Source: Capsaspora owczarzaki ATCC 30864 (taxonomy: Eukaryota; Opisthokonta; Filasterea). From it: a DNA stretch of 64,000 nucleotides. Every line of letters starts with the position of its first letter. Position 1 is the stretch's first letter. Shown here piece by piece: positions 1-10,079 of the stretch. The notes beneath the pieces are model-generated. The model was not told where the DNA came from. It did no database searches and worked only from the letters and a program-made list of their open reading frames with translations. Location of the stretch: NCBI RefSeq assembly GCF_000151315.2, contig NW_011887295.1, positions 1,894,496 through 1,958,495 of the forward strand. Reading direction: 5' to 3'. Position numbers and translations under genes: made by a program.

Positions 1-2169
1 TTTTGGGGGTGCAACAAAAACCTAAAACAATCATTGAGGCTCAGAATTAGCAGCTACTACTACTCCTGCTACAAAAACAACAACAACAACATCACTGAAT
101 TGCGCGTGCAACGCGTTTCGGATTGGTCAAACTCACTTTTGCTTGAAAATTGCCTTTTCTTCATCGGACCAAACGCACACAAACTTGCGCTCCTTCTCAA
201 GGGAGACGCTGTCAAGAATGCGGCCATTGCGGTTGTCGTAGCGCAGCCGTTGCTTTTCGTACGGATCCAGGATCATGTTGGTGACGACTGCCAGTGTTTT
301 GACGTGACGATCGTCGCCCTAATAGATGAGAGTTTTGCAGGTGTGCATCGCAACGACAAAACGAACCCCCCCCCCACACACACACACAAACAAAAAAGGA
401 ATGAGCGCATGAATCACCATTGGCAAACAATCACGTTCATCCGAAACATACAGCGGTCTCAGCAAGAAGATTGAGCATGATGCGGTCAAACTCGGCATCG
501 CTACGAGCTGCATCTGTCTGGCGTCCAGACCGCTTTTCTCGCTGGAACATTTCTGGGAACTGGGACTCGTAAAATTCTCGGAATTTGGCATCTCGACTTC
601 TGTTGCATTGGTGGTGTGCATTGCGCGGCCCCCCGCAGAACGAGTTGCAACGAGTCGTGAGATTTCCACAACAACTTTAACAACAAACAACCAAACAGAA
701 ACACAACGCGTTCGCAAGTCGGAAAGGTAGGTAGCAGGACTCACATTTTCTTTGGATTGGAATCCTCGACGCGAAGACGCTCCTGCCATTGGGCCAGAAG
801 CGTATCGTACTCGGTTCGGAGTTCGGTGACTTTGCGCTCGGTGGCCTGTCGACGCATGTGCAGCGCGCCCATCAGTCGTGGACGCACCCGATGGTGGTTT
901 TCAATCACGCCGCGATAGGACGGCAAATCCGACGGTTGCATGTAGGCAGGGACTGGCAACACTTGCGATCCAGAGGCAATGGTGCGGTTGGACTTGTAGA
1001 TCTTTTCAACGATTGTGAGCGTGTCGTCGTCCTGGATTGACTGGACTTTGGCGGGCAGAGCGCGTTCTGCCTCCGATGCGGCTTCCAGTGCAAGGCGCTC
1101 TCGAGCCACCTCTTCGCTCTGAGCGCTCTGATCCAACAACAAATACCACCAAGAACAAATCCAAGAACAAATCCAAGCACACCAACAGTCAGGATCGAGC
1201 CGAGACAACTTTCAAAACAGAATCGCAAGACGAGTTTCGAGTACCTTGTCGTCCGTCTCTCGCAGGGATGCAATTTGCTGCTCGAGCTCGCCAATGTCGC
1301 TCTCGAGCTTTGTGATTTGGCCGAGAATCACGTCCTTGCCTGGGAGCTTGCGCTCTCCAGCACTCGCACCTGCAGCAGCAGCAGCAGCAGTTGGGGCAGC
1401 CGGTGTGGACGGATGAGCGCCGCGGCTGGCTTGGAGCTGCATCTGCTGCTGCGGTTGCATCTGGACTTGAGCAGCCGACATTGGCACAGCACCAGCAGCA
1501 CCAGCAGCCCCAGCAGCACCAGCAGCAGCATTCGGAGCGCCCAGGAACGGGGGAATGGTCGCTTGGCGATCGCTCGAGTACGACGCGGCAAACCCACCAG
1601 CCATCATGGACTGCGCTTGACCTGGAGGAGCAGATGATGGTAGGCTTGTTGTTGTAGTAGTAGTAGTCGTAGTAGTAGTGGTGGTCATCCCACCGGCAGA
1701 GGACGGGAACGAGGACGCCGCCCGGCCAGGTGGCGGCTGCGCGCTGTTCCAGGCACCGCCCTGGGCCTTGCAGCTGCTGCTGAGTCTGGGCCTGTGCGAG
1801 TGGTGACGAGAAGAGCTGCCCGACGGCTGCAGCGGCTGCGGCTGTGATGGCTGCCATTGCGGCTGCATGGTTGGCTGCTGCTGCTGCTGCTGCTGCTGCG
1901 CTTTGGTTGTAGCTCGAGTAGCCACCTGGAGTCATGGACGCCAGCGATGATGCCAATGTCGCTGACGATGCGGACGCGGGTGGCCCGGAGAAGCCCGCCG
2001 TCATGGGCACTGAGCCATGGAAGCTCGGTGGCTGGCGGGCAGGGGCGTTGGGTGACTGCTCACGATCGCGCAGGTCGCGGAAGATCGACGGCCGCGGTGG
2101 CGACTGCTGTTGCTGCTGTTGTTGCTGTTGTTGCTGCAGCTGAGGTCGCTGCCCGGGCGGCGTGGCCAT
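1..2169 (-). CDS. NCOR1: NCoR/SMRT-type nuclear co-repressor, N-terminal part (runs off the window)
   Basis: Scaffold of histone-deacetylase co-repressor complexes in the nucleus. The N-terminus (ATG at 2169) is Q-, A- and T-rich. Then comes a coiled coil (exon at about 1245-1600, ending in an LESDIGELEQQIASL-type heptad pattern). The 745-1127 exon holds the family's GPS2-interaction region (VEKIYKSNR, then YMQPSDLPSYRGVIENHH). Exon 452-599 carries KFREFYESQFPEMF, 137-318 carries WSDEEKAIFKQK, and 1-21 continues FLLHPQ: the start of the first SANT domain, matching NCoR segment by segment. These exons join in phase with GT-AG borders. One junction between about 1824 and 1610 is unresolved, because the frame changes inside low-complexity sequence; it is probably one intron. 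The 3' part lies outside the window. Family call is firm; a vertebrate-style symbol is only a label. Confidence 0.85.
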
Positions 2170-2673
2170 TTGGCAGACGGGGAAAAAGGGGAAAAAGACT
2201 GAACCTGAGCCGTTTTGGGTTTTTGGCGGGAAAATCAGGTTCTGAGCAGGTTGGGTTATGCTTGCAACAGCAGTGAGTCTTGTGTTTGCTTTGATTCACA
2301 CCCAAAGCTCAGTTGCTTTGGTTTGGTTTGGCTTGGTTTTGGTTGAGTCTGAGCGTTCTGAGCGTTCTGAGGTATTTTCGATGCCAACCGCCGAGCGAAC
2401 TGAGGTGGAGCGTAACTGCAATCAACTACAAGTCGAACAGTGTTTGAGTGCACTCCAACACTGCAGCACTACAACAGCACGATCACGATCGTGAGGGCTT
2501 TGGCATTGTGAATCCGCTTCTGGTGTTTCAATGCTTAGCGTTCAGTCTGCTGCTCCACATCCACATCACATCCATTATTGTTGCAACCATGCGCTTTTCG
2601 TTAAGTTGCTTTTTTGTGTGTGTTTCTCAGTCGCACTTTTGTTTCACACAGGCTCAGACCGACAAGCACAGAT
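2170..2673. promoter_or_regulatory. Divergent spacer between NCoR-like gene and SEC11
   Basis: About 500 bases between two divergent start codons, so it must hold both promoters and 5' UTRs. It contains T-rich and GTTT-rich stretches and no convincing exon. No TATA box is evident. Confidence 0.5.
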
Positions 2674-3754
2674 ATGGGTTTGCTCGACGCCTTCTCACTC
2701 GGGCCAAACAAGCGCGACGTAAGCCCAAGCCGAGCTCGGCAAACTACTAGATGTCCGACCTGTTGGGGGTGTCCATTGGCTGGTTGAGTGAGGGTGGAGT
2801 TGGCGGGGGGCGGGGCGGTTGAGGGATGGAGATCTCCAATCGACCAGCACAGCACTGCACTCTGACGTGGCTTGGCGCTGACTGCTGACTGCTGACTGCT
2901 GACTGCTGACTGTTGATAACAGACGGTGCTCCAATTCCTCAACTTTGCAATGATCGTCGCGTCGGCGCTCATGATCTGGAAGGGACTGATGGTCTACACT
3001 GGCAGCGAGTCACCGATCGTTGTCGTCCTCAGGTTTGAACTCATACTACGACGAGCACGCTCATCGTCGTTTTGTGTCGTGCTCATCGTCGTTTTGTGTC
3101 GTGTATTGATCTCACTTGTTTTGTTTGTGCAATTGCGACGACGACGACGACGATGGTCTGTTCAGTGGGAGTATGCTGCCAGGCCTCCAGCGAGGCGATC
3201 TGCTCTTCCTCACCAACGACGCAACCGATCCCATCCGCGTTGGCGAGATTGTCGTCTTCAAAATCTCAGGGCGCGATATTCCGATAGTGCACCGTGTGCT
3301 CAAGGTCCACGAGAGGTAAACTCGTGCAGTCACATCCGCACGGAGCAGTTGTTGTTTTTTGCTTTCGTTCCAGATTGTGTGATTTTACACTCACACGTCA
3401 ACCCCTGCGCCTTCTTGTTTTCGTTGTTTCGCAGTCTGGACGGCACAGTGAAATTCCTGACCAAGGGCGACAATAACACGATCGACGATCGGGGTCTGTA
3501 CGCACAAGGCCAGCTATGGCTGAAGCAAGAGGACGTTGTGGGCCGCGCTCGAGGGTAAGGCAGACAGAAGGGTTTGAAGGGAGAGGGACTTGACAGAGTA
3601 CGCCAGACTCACAGCATCGTGGTGTTGTTGCTCCCGAATCTGCAGATTTATTCCTTACGTCGGGATGCTGACCATCATCATGAACGCATACCCGCAATTG
3701 AAATTTGTACTACTAGGTGTTTTGGGCTTGGTTGTGATATTCCACAAGGACTAG
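2674..3754 (+). CDS. SEC11: Signal peptidase complex catalytic subunit SEC11
   Basis: ER-membrane serine protease that removes signal peptides from secretory proteins. Five exons, all in phase: 2674-2718, 2923-3032, 3166-3315, 3435-3554 and 3646-3754, giving 177 residues, the usual family length. A transmembrane segment ([20 protein letters not shown]) precedes the catalytic serine in SGSMLPG, which is split by intron 2. RGDLLFL follows; IVHR holds the catalytic histidine and [13 protein letters not shown] the conserved C-terminal box. A short hydrophobic tail ([18 protein letters not shown]) ends the protein. Intron 1 ends in a heptamer repeat and intron 2 contains a 22-base tandem duplication. 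The start is the only ATG that joins in phase and gives the family's short N-terminus. Confidence 0.95.
2874..2916 (+). repeat. GCTGACT heptamer tandem repeat before a 3' splice site
   Basis: About five tandem copies of GCTGACT lie at the 3' end of SEC11 intron 1, ending a few bases before the acceptor at 2922. Each copy contains CTGAC, which resembles a branch-point consensus. Confidence 0.8.
3059..3102 (+). repeat. 22-base perfect tandem duplication in SEC11 intron 2
   Basis: Two adjacent identical 22-base units (3059-3080 and 3081-3102) beginning GCTCATCGTCG. They are followed by a short ACG run just upstream of the acceptor at 3165. Simple slippage or duplication inside the intron. Confidence 0.85.
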
Positions 3755-3911
3755 TTCCTTCGCGGAAGACAATAAGTTGTTGACAAAAGATAACGCTATT
3801 TTGACATTTTCGAGTTGCAACTTTTTTTTTTTGAAGCAAACAAAGCACTGGGAAATAAGCACAAACACCAAGAACTACAACAATACAACAGATTAACAAA
3901 GAAATGGCCTC

Positions 3912-5436
3912 CTACACTGCGCTCAAGACATCGTGTGCGTGCTTCAGCTCTGTGTTTTGATCCAATTTGCCGTGAGACCTTGAGCCTGGGGTTGTTTTTC
4001 CATCATCGACTGGGCAGCAATCAACAAACTCCTTACCGCTAAATAGCAAACGGAACTTGTCCGAAGAGATCTCAAATGCCACGTTGCTCGTCACAGTCTG
4101 TGCTTGCTCTGCTTCTTGCGAAGCCACCGCCTCGCCGTCAGCGTTGAGCTCGGCCGGCTTCTTCTTGGTTTGCTTCGGGACGGCAGTCTCCAACGTCAGG
4201 TTCAGCGTGACCGAGGGTTCGGCAATGGTCTGTGGGTCGAGGTTGATAAAAAGTGAGCAACCAAGCCAAGAGCGCTGAATGTTTGACAATTGTTGTCGTA
4301 CTTCAAGTTCGCTCGAGCTCAGGAGGTAGTCCACGCGCCATTGCGAGTCCTTCAGCGTAGGGACTGGCGTCGAGATGACAAAAAGGAGTAAGCAGAATGA
4401 AACAACACAACAGACAGACAAGCAAAGTCGAAAAACTCACGGCGCAACGATTGGGCCTTGAAGAGAGTCTGCAGCTTGTCCAGACTGTCGGCGTAGGCAC
4501 GGCACAATGCACCGGCGTGTTCTGGAGTCCATAGAGTGGAATGGTGAGTGCGGGAGGTTTCTAGTAGGAGAAGGAGTCGTCGTAGAGTTTCCCCTTTACC
4601 TTTCGGCAAACCGAGCTGCTGCAACTCGTTCGACAGAGACTCGCCATCGACAGCATACTTGCTGGACGAGCTGATAATGAAGGAAATGGCAGCAATCGAG
4701 GCCTTGACATCCGAGAGCTCTGTGTGATGACGGTTGAACGCGAGAGCATAGTCAGAATTTGGAACGAATTGCAATTCCGCCACATTCTCGACTCGCAAAC
4801 CAACCGTATTTCGCATCAGAAGTCAGCTTGAACACTTTGTTGTACTGCCACGATTGAAAACGAGACGTCAGGACATGGTGGGGGGGGGGACAAACAATCA
4901 AGATTGACGCACGATGAAGCGAAACTCACATCAATGTTTCCACCAATGATGCTGTCGATGACTTGGACGACCAGAAGCTTCATCTTGACGGAAGTCTGAA
5001 CCACGCAACGACATCCAAGGTGATTGTGAGATCATGAGTGCGTTTGGGGGAGAGTGGAGCGGAGTGATGATGATGAATGGGAAACGAGTCAAGTGACAAT
5101 GGAAAGATCTCTGGTTTGTCGGCTCAGAACCGCATCCACCCCACCCCCGTGTCCGTCCTACTGACTCGCCACAACAAGCGATTCTAGACGGAAGCGCGGA
5201 GAACGGCTGGAGCGCGATGGAGAACGGCTGGAGGAAGAGAGCGGCGGCGGCCTAGCGTTACCATCTTTGAGAGCAGCGAAATCTCGGCGAGAACCCAGTC
5301 GGGGCAGTCCAGATCACCACAGAAGCGGAATTTCTATCAAACGTGGTGGTCAAAGAGTTGGCAGGAACAACGGTGAGGCTTTTGTTGGAACCGAGCCCAG
5401 CGGTGGGTCCAACGAAGCTCGTTTGGGACAAACCAT
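3912..5436 (-). CDS. COMMD4: COMM domain-containing protein 4
   Basis: Subunit of the Commander complex, which works with retriever and CCC in endosomal recycling. About eight small exons on the minus strand. The N-terminal helical part reads [19 protein letters not shown] (exon 5262-5333), [14 protein letters not shown] (4930-4995), [11 protein letters not shown], then [14 protein letters not shown] with [16 protein letters not shown]. The C-terminal COMM domain starts at [13 protein letters not shown] and ends with [10 protein letters not shown] and the last short exon [11 protein letters not shown] (3912-3949). Each block matches animal COMMD4 in order. The coding part of exon 1 appears to be only the ATG (5434-5436), followed directly by a GTTTGT donor; with exon 2 this restores the family's [14 protein letters not shown] start. 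Other inner borders follow clear GT-AG signals. Confidence 0.92.
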
Positions 5437-5798
5437 TGTAGAATTGCAGAATGAATCGAAAAAGAGTGAACTCCAGCCAGGGTAGCTGCAGGTGATGAAG
5501 ACACACGATAGAATAGGTAGCACTGTTTATTTGGGAGCTGAATCTATTCGCGCGAAGGGCGACCCCTGTGATGCACACGGTGTTGTGTGTGTGTGCAAAT
5601 CAAGATTTTACTCGCTTCCCGGCTTTTCTTCTCCCCGTTCTTTGAATGTCAATTTCCAAGCAACAACAAAACAAACAATCACACAGCACATCACACATTT
5701 TTTTTTCACTCTTCAGAATCATGACTTGCTATTTCCGAATAGGCAAGTGTGCAGTTCAGTTAGTTCAGTCCATTTTGAAAGAAAAGGAAACAAAAGTC
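5437..5798. promoter_or_regulatory. Divergent spacer between COMMD4 and coronin
   Basis: About 360 bases between two divergent start codons, with no coding signal. Contains CT-rich stretches close to the coronin start. Presumed shared promoter region plus both 5' UTRs. Confidence 0.5.
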
Positions 5799-8331
5799 AT
5801 GTCTCGAGTTGTTCGCTCATCCAAGTTCCGCCACGTCTTTGGCGCGCCCAACAAGCGCGATAGCTGCTACGACGGCATCCGCGTCACTCGCAACGCATGG
5901 GATCGCGACTTTTGCGTCGTCAACCCCAAGTTTGTCGCCATCGTGCTTGAGGCTGCTGGCGGTGGTGCCTTCCAGGTCATCGCCCTCAATCAGACCGGCA
6001 AGGTTGCCGCGGACAAGGGCAAGGTCACTGGCCACCGCGGTGCCGTCCAGGACATTGCCTGGAACCCCTTCAACGACAACGTCATCGGTGCGTAACCTCT
6101 CTTCCCCTCCTCTACGTCGTCGTCCCTCTTTGTCGTTTGCCTCGCTCTGATCAAGATCTGATCAAGATCTCCCCTTTTTTTTTATTTTTTTTATTTTTTT
6201 TTTATTTTTTAATTTTCGCGGTTTTGAGGTTTTGTTTGTTGTTTTGTTTTCTGCTACTGCTGCCCCTTCTGATCGGCCATCTCTGCCGTTCGCTGTGCAA
6301 ATCCGTTCTTTCCATTCTTCTCTACTCTGCGACCTCGCTCCTTGTCCTTCTTGCGGCCCAACCGTGTGTCTGCAGAAAGTCGACTTGAGTTCTGGTTGTT
6401 TTTTTGATCAATTGTCGGATCGCCGTTTTTTTTTATTTTTTATTTTTATTATTATTTTTTTTATTTTCGTGAGGCGACTCAAGTGCGTTTGAAGCGGCAC
6501 GTTCTCTGCAGCCGGATCTGGCGCTTCCCGCCGCTCCTGCAGCTCGCGGGCAGCAACGTCCTCCATCTCTGCATCACACACCTTGCCATCTGCCTCTCAT
6601 CGCCGTTTCACTGCGCGTTCTTTGCGCATGTGCTGCGATCGAAACTACACAAAAAGCAGAAAAACAAAAAAAACATTTTTTTATTCAAAGAGTTGCCTTC
6701 TTGAGCGAAACTGTGGAACAAAAACAACAATGCAAACAAAGGGAAAAAAAGAAAAGAAAAAAAACAAGGCAAAACAATCACAGTGTGGCAAAGCAGCAGC
6801 GGCAGCTCGGGCCTCCCAAGCCCCATAGGGATGTGCACTTGTCAATCTCTAGTGTGGCGATCGCTGTAGTGGGAGACGAGCGATGCGGTGATGACTGGAG
6901 AGCGATTCGTCCAAAAAAAAAAAAACAAAAAAAAAAAAACGAACAAACCGACTATTTTATTTTGTTTGATTTTTTTTTTTTTTTTGCCAATTGAAACTCA
7001 CTTTGAAACTGTTTGATTTTTTATTATTTTTATTTTTTCGTTTTTTTTCGGCTTTAATGCTTTCTTCTTTCCTTTCTTCTTTTCCGTTTGTTTCTGTTTT
7101 ACCCCCCGCAGCTTCGTGCGCCGATGACTGCTGCATTCGCCTGTGGGAGATCCCAGAAGGCGGCCTGACTGAGGACCTGTCGGAGCCCCTCCTCGAGATT
7201 GCCGCTCACGATCGCAAGATTGGTCAGGTGCTCTGGCACCCCACTGCCGAGAACATTCTGCTCTCGTCTGCGTTTGACTTTTTGATCAAGGTCTGGAACG
7301 TTGCCACCGGCCAGGAGCTCCGCGCCATCGAGGGCCACACGGACACGATCTACACGATGTCGTTCAACCTCGACGGCTCGCTCCTCGCCACCACCTGCAA
7401 GGACAAGAAGATCCGCATCCTCGACCCCCGCTCTGGCGAGATTGTCCAGGAGGGCAAGGGCCACGACGGCTCCAAGGCCTCGCGCGTCACCTTCCTCGCT
7501 GACAAGAAGGCGCTGTTCACCACTGGTTTCTCCAAGACCTCCGAGCGCCAGTACGCCCTCTGGGACGCCAGCGACCTCTCCAACCCCGTCAAGATTGAGA
7601 ACATTGACACCTCGTCGGGTGTCCTCCTCTCGTACTGGGACCCCGACATCAACGTCATGTACCTTGCTGGCAAGGGTGACGGCAACATCCGCTACTATGA
7701 GATTGACGACTCTGAGGGCCCTTCCAAGATCAACGCCTACTTCCTCTCCGAGTACAAGTCCAACACCCCTCAGCGCGGCCACGGTTTCATGCCCAAGCGC
7801 GGCTGCAACATTGCCCAGTGCGAGGTTGCCCGCTTCTACAAGCTCCACGCCTCTGGCCTCTGCGAGCCCATCAGCTTCACTGTGCCCCGCAAGTCTGAGA
7901 CCTTCCAGGCCGACCTCTTCCCCGACACGTACGCCTACGAGGCGTCCCTGACCGCTGACGAGTGGTGGGCTGGCCAGAACGCCAACCCCAAGACCATCTC
8001 GCTCCGAGACGGTTTCCAGGCCCCCGCTGCCAAGACCTTTGTCTCGTCCGCCCCCAAGAAGGTGGTTGGCTCGTCTGCCCCTGCCCCGGCTGCTTCGTCG
8101 TCGTCGTCGTCCTCTTCTTCGTCGTCGTCCTCGTCGTCGGTTGCCCGATCGGCACCCGCTGCCGCGTCGTCCAGTGCCAACAACGCTGCCGTCGAGTCGC
8201 TCCAGGCTGACGTTGCCTCGCTCAAGGCTGAGGTCGCCAAGCTCAAGGAGCAGGTTGCTTCCCTTCTGGCCGCTGGCGCCTCGAGCAACGGCGCTGAGGC
8301 TGAGGCTGAGGCTGCCACTGCTGACGAATAA
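5799..8331 (+). CDS. CORO1: Coronin, actin-binding WD40 protein
   Basis: Binds F-actin and the Arp2/3 complex and regulates actin turnover at the cortex. Two exons, 5799-6087 and 7112-8331, give 502 residues. The N-terminal signature [12 protein letters not shown] is followed by a seven-bladed WD40 propeller with blade motifs such as [24 protein letters not shown] and [13 protein letters not shown]. The coronin-specific extension includes [11 protein letters not shown] and ADEWWAGQN. Then comes a serine-rich linker (about residues 405-440) and a C-terminal coiled coil ([23 protein letters not shown]) for oligomerisation. Codon use is strongly biased to C-ending codons, as in highly expressed genes. 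Intron 1 is unusually long (1,024 bases), T-rich and full of homopolymers. The TAA stop is itself part of an AATAAA hexamer. Which paralogue number applies is uncertain. Confidence 0.95.
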
Positions 8332-8724
8332 AACAAACGTCGCTCAACATTTCTAGATTACATCCCGTTCCCTCGAGCAGGGCGTGGAGCTTTGAGTCTG
8401 CGCCATTGCTTGTTGTTTTGATTCCTTTTTGGTTTTTTTTTCCTCTTCGCTCTCTTTTTGTGTATGGTCTTTCTCTTGTGGTGTTTTGTGGCGTTTGATG
8501 CTGCCCTTGGGTTGGCGCACAATGTCCGAGCGCCTTTTTTTTTTTGTTCAACAACAACAATAACAATCTTGTTTCGAGCAAAAACATTCTGTTCAAAGCG
8601 TCAGTAAAAATGTTCGATCATTACTGTACTGCTCTGTCATTCGCATCACCTCAAGATATCACTACAACTTGAATGCAGGATTACTCTTCATTTTTCTTTC
8701 TTTTCTTTCTTTTTTTTTCAGACC
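8332..8724 (+). other. Coronin 3' UTR and SmD1 5' region
   Basis: Non-coding spacer between two genes in the same direction. The end is a pyrimidine-rich tract with CAG at 8719-8721, just before the SmD1 ATG, so a 5' UTR intron acceptor is likely there. Nothing else is seen. Confidence 0.4.
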
Positions 8725-9810
8725 ATGAAGCTCGTCCGCTTTCTGATGCGACTCGTCTCTGAGACGGTCATTGTGGAGCTCAAGAACGGAACAGTCGTCC
8801 AAGGAACGATCGTTGGTGCGTGGTCCCCATCCAGCGCTGCTCCCTCTCTGCTTCGACCTTTGTATTTGCACGCTGCTTGATCTGCTTGATTGACGCTTGC
8901 TGCTTCCGTGTGGACTGATCCAGCTGGAGAGATAGCGAGCGAGATCAACTCCCAAAAAAAAAAAAAAAAAAAAAAAAGTTGAGCAGATCTCGGCTTTGGC
9001 GTCGGTGTTGGCTCATTGAGAGGGGAGGGGATGGTCGCTCAGGTCGAGTCTTGCAAACAGCGTCGAGGAGTAGCACGTCGAGTGTTCGCCAGAACGGGGG
9101 GAACTCTGTTGCTGCTGAGGAGCGTGGTTGCGCTGTGGCAGCGATCGTTGTCGCGTCGTCCCGTTTGGAGTTCAGGCCGGGGTTCAGCTGAATGAGTTTT
9201 GCGTTGCTCGATCGCATGCGTGGTGCTAAAAGCGATCATGTTGATGCCGATGCCAAGCTGCGCAATGTGGTGCGCTTCACCAGCTCGCAGAGAGCGGGAT
9301 GGATTTGGCGGTTTTCCATGCGTCTCGTTCACCATCCTCTCGGCTCCCTCTCGGCTCCATCAACACTGCATCAACACTGCATCAATGCTGCTGCACAGAG
9401 CTTGCGTTCGGTTGCTCCGGGTTTGAGCGATTCGCTGCCGCTTCCCTTCAAAACCAATCCCTTTTGAGCTCACTTTCGTTCATTCCCCGTTCTCTGTTCT
9501 CACAGGCGTCGATCACTTGATGAACACAATGCTGCGAAACGTCAAACTCACGGTCAAGAACAAGGACCCCGTCTCGCTCGAGACACTCAGCATACGAGGA
9601 AACAACATTCGACACTACATTTTGCCAGACTCATTGCCACTGGACTCGCTGCTCATTGAGGAAGTCCCCAAGAAATCCACCAAGAAGCGAGAAACCATCG
9701 CGCTTGGTCGTGGCCGTGGTCGCGGGCGCGGCATGCGAGGCCGTGGCCGTGGTATTGGCGCTCGAGGTGGCGGCGGTGGCGGCCGTATGGCTCCTGGTGC
9801 TCGGCGCTAA
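8725..9810 (+). CDS. SNRPD1: Small nuclear ribonucleoprotein Sm D1
   Basis: Core Sm-ring protein of the U1, U2, U4 and U5 spliceosomal snRNPs. Two exons, 8725-8815 and 9506-9810, give 131 residues. Sm motif 1 is [22 protein letters not shown]-like, with the Sm-fold glycine at the exon junction (TIVG|VDHLMN). Sm motif 2 is [19 protein letters not shown]. The tail is the typical RG dipeptide region ([16 protein letters not shown]), the usual target of symmetric arginine methylation. The 690-base intron holds a 24-base poly-A run and a short 11-base repeat, and I could not recognise a snoRNA in it. Length and domain order match the family. Confidence 0.96.
8954..8977 (+). repeat. Poly-A run in SmD1 intron
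   Basis: Uninterrupted run of about 24 A. No flanking target-site duplication or element body is visible, so it is read as a simple homopolymer rather than a retroposed tail. Confidence 0.8.
9359..9391 (+). repeat. Short ATCAACACTGC tandem repeat
   Basis: About three head-to-tail copies of an 11-base unit, the last diverged, inside the SmD1 intron. Confidence 0.7.
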
Positions 9811-10079
9811 AAAAGAATCCCGCGCTGGCTGCATGGCGTGGTTGCTTTTGTTGCTCGTCAACTGAGCCGAGTGTGGTGGTGGAAGTTCGATCGACCGGGC
9901 CTCAATTCGGCGCGGCGGATGGGAATAATTTAGCTCATTTCTTTCTCGTTGTTATTGTTGTTATCGTTTTCGAGTGAACGATGTGTCTGTTGAGGAAAAG
10001 AAAAGAAAAAAAAACATACTTTTTTTTGCTACAACTCAACTGATATATAACCAAGCGATGCGGTGCCCCGAAGAGCAAC

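Noticed and set aside
7099-7848. Long minus-strand open frame of about 250 codons opposite coronin
   Set aside because: It lies exactly over a conserved, C-ending-codon-biased exon; such codon bias opens the antisense frame. No family features.
7301-7951. Second long plus-strand frame inside the coronin exon
   Set aside because: Translation is almost only S, P, T and R, an out-of-frame shadow of the biased exon.
8954-8977. Poly-A tail of a retroposed element
   Set aside because: No element body, no target-site duplication, and similar A/T-runs occur in many introns here.
8816-9505. Intron-encoded snoRNA in SmD1
   Set aside because: Single TGATG and CTGA words occur, but no paired C/D or H/ACA arrangement could be found by eye.
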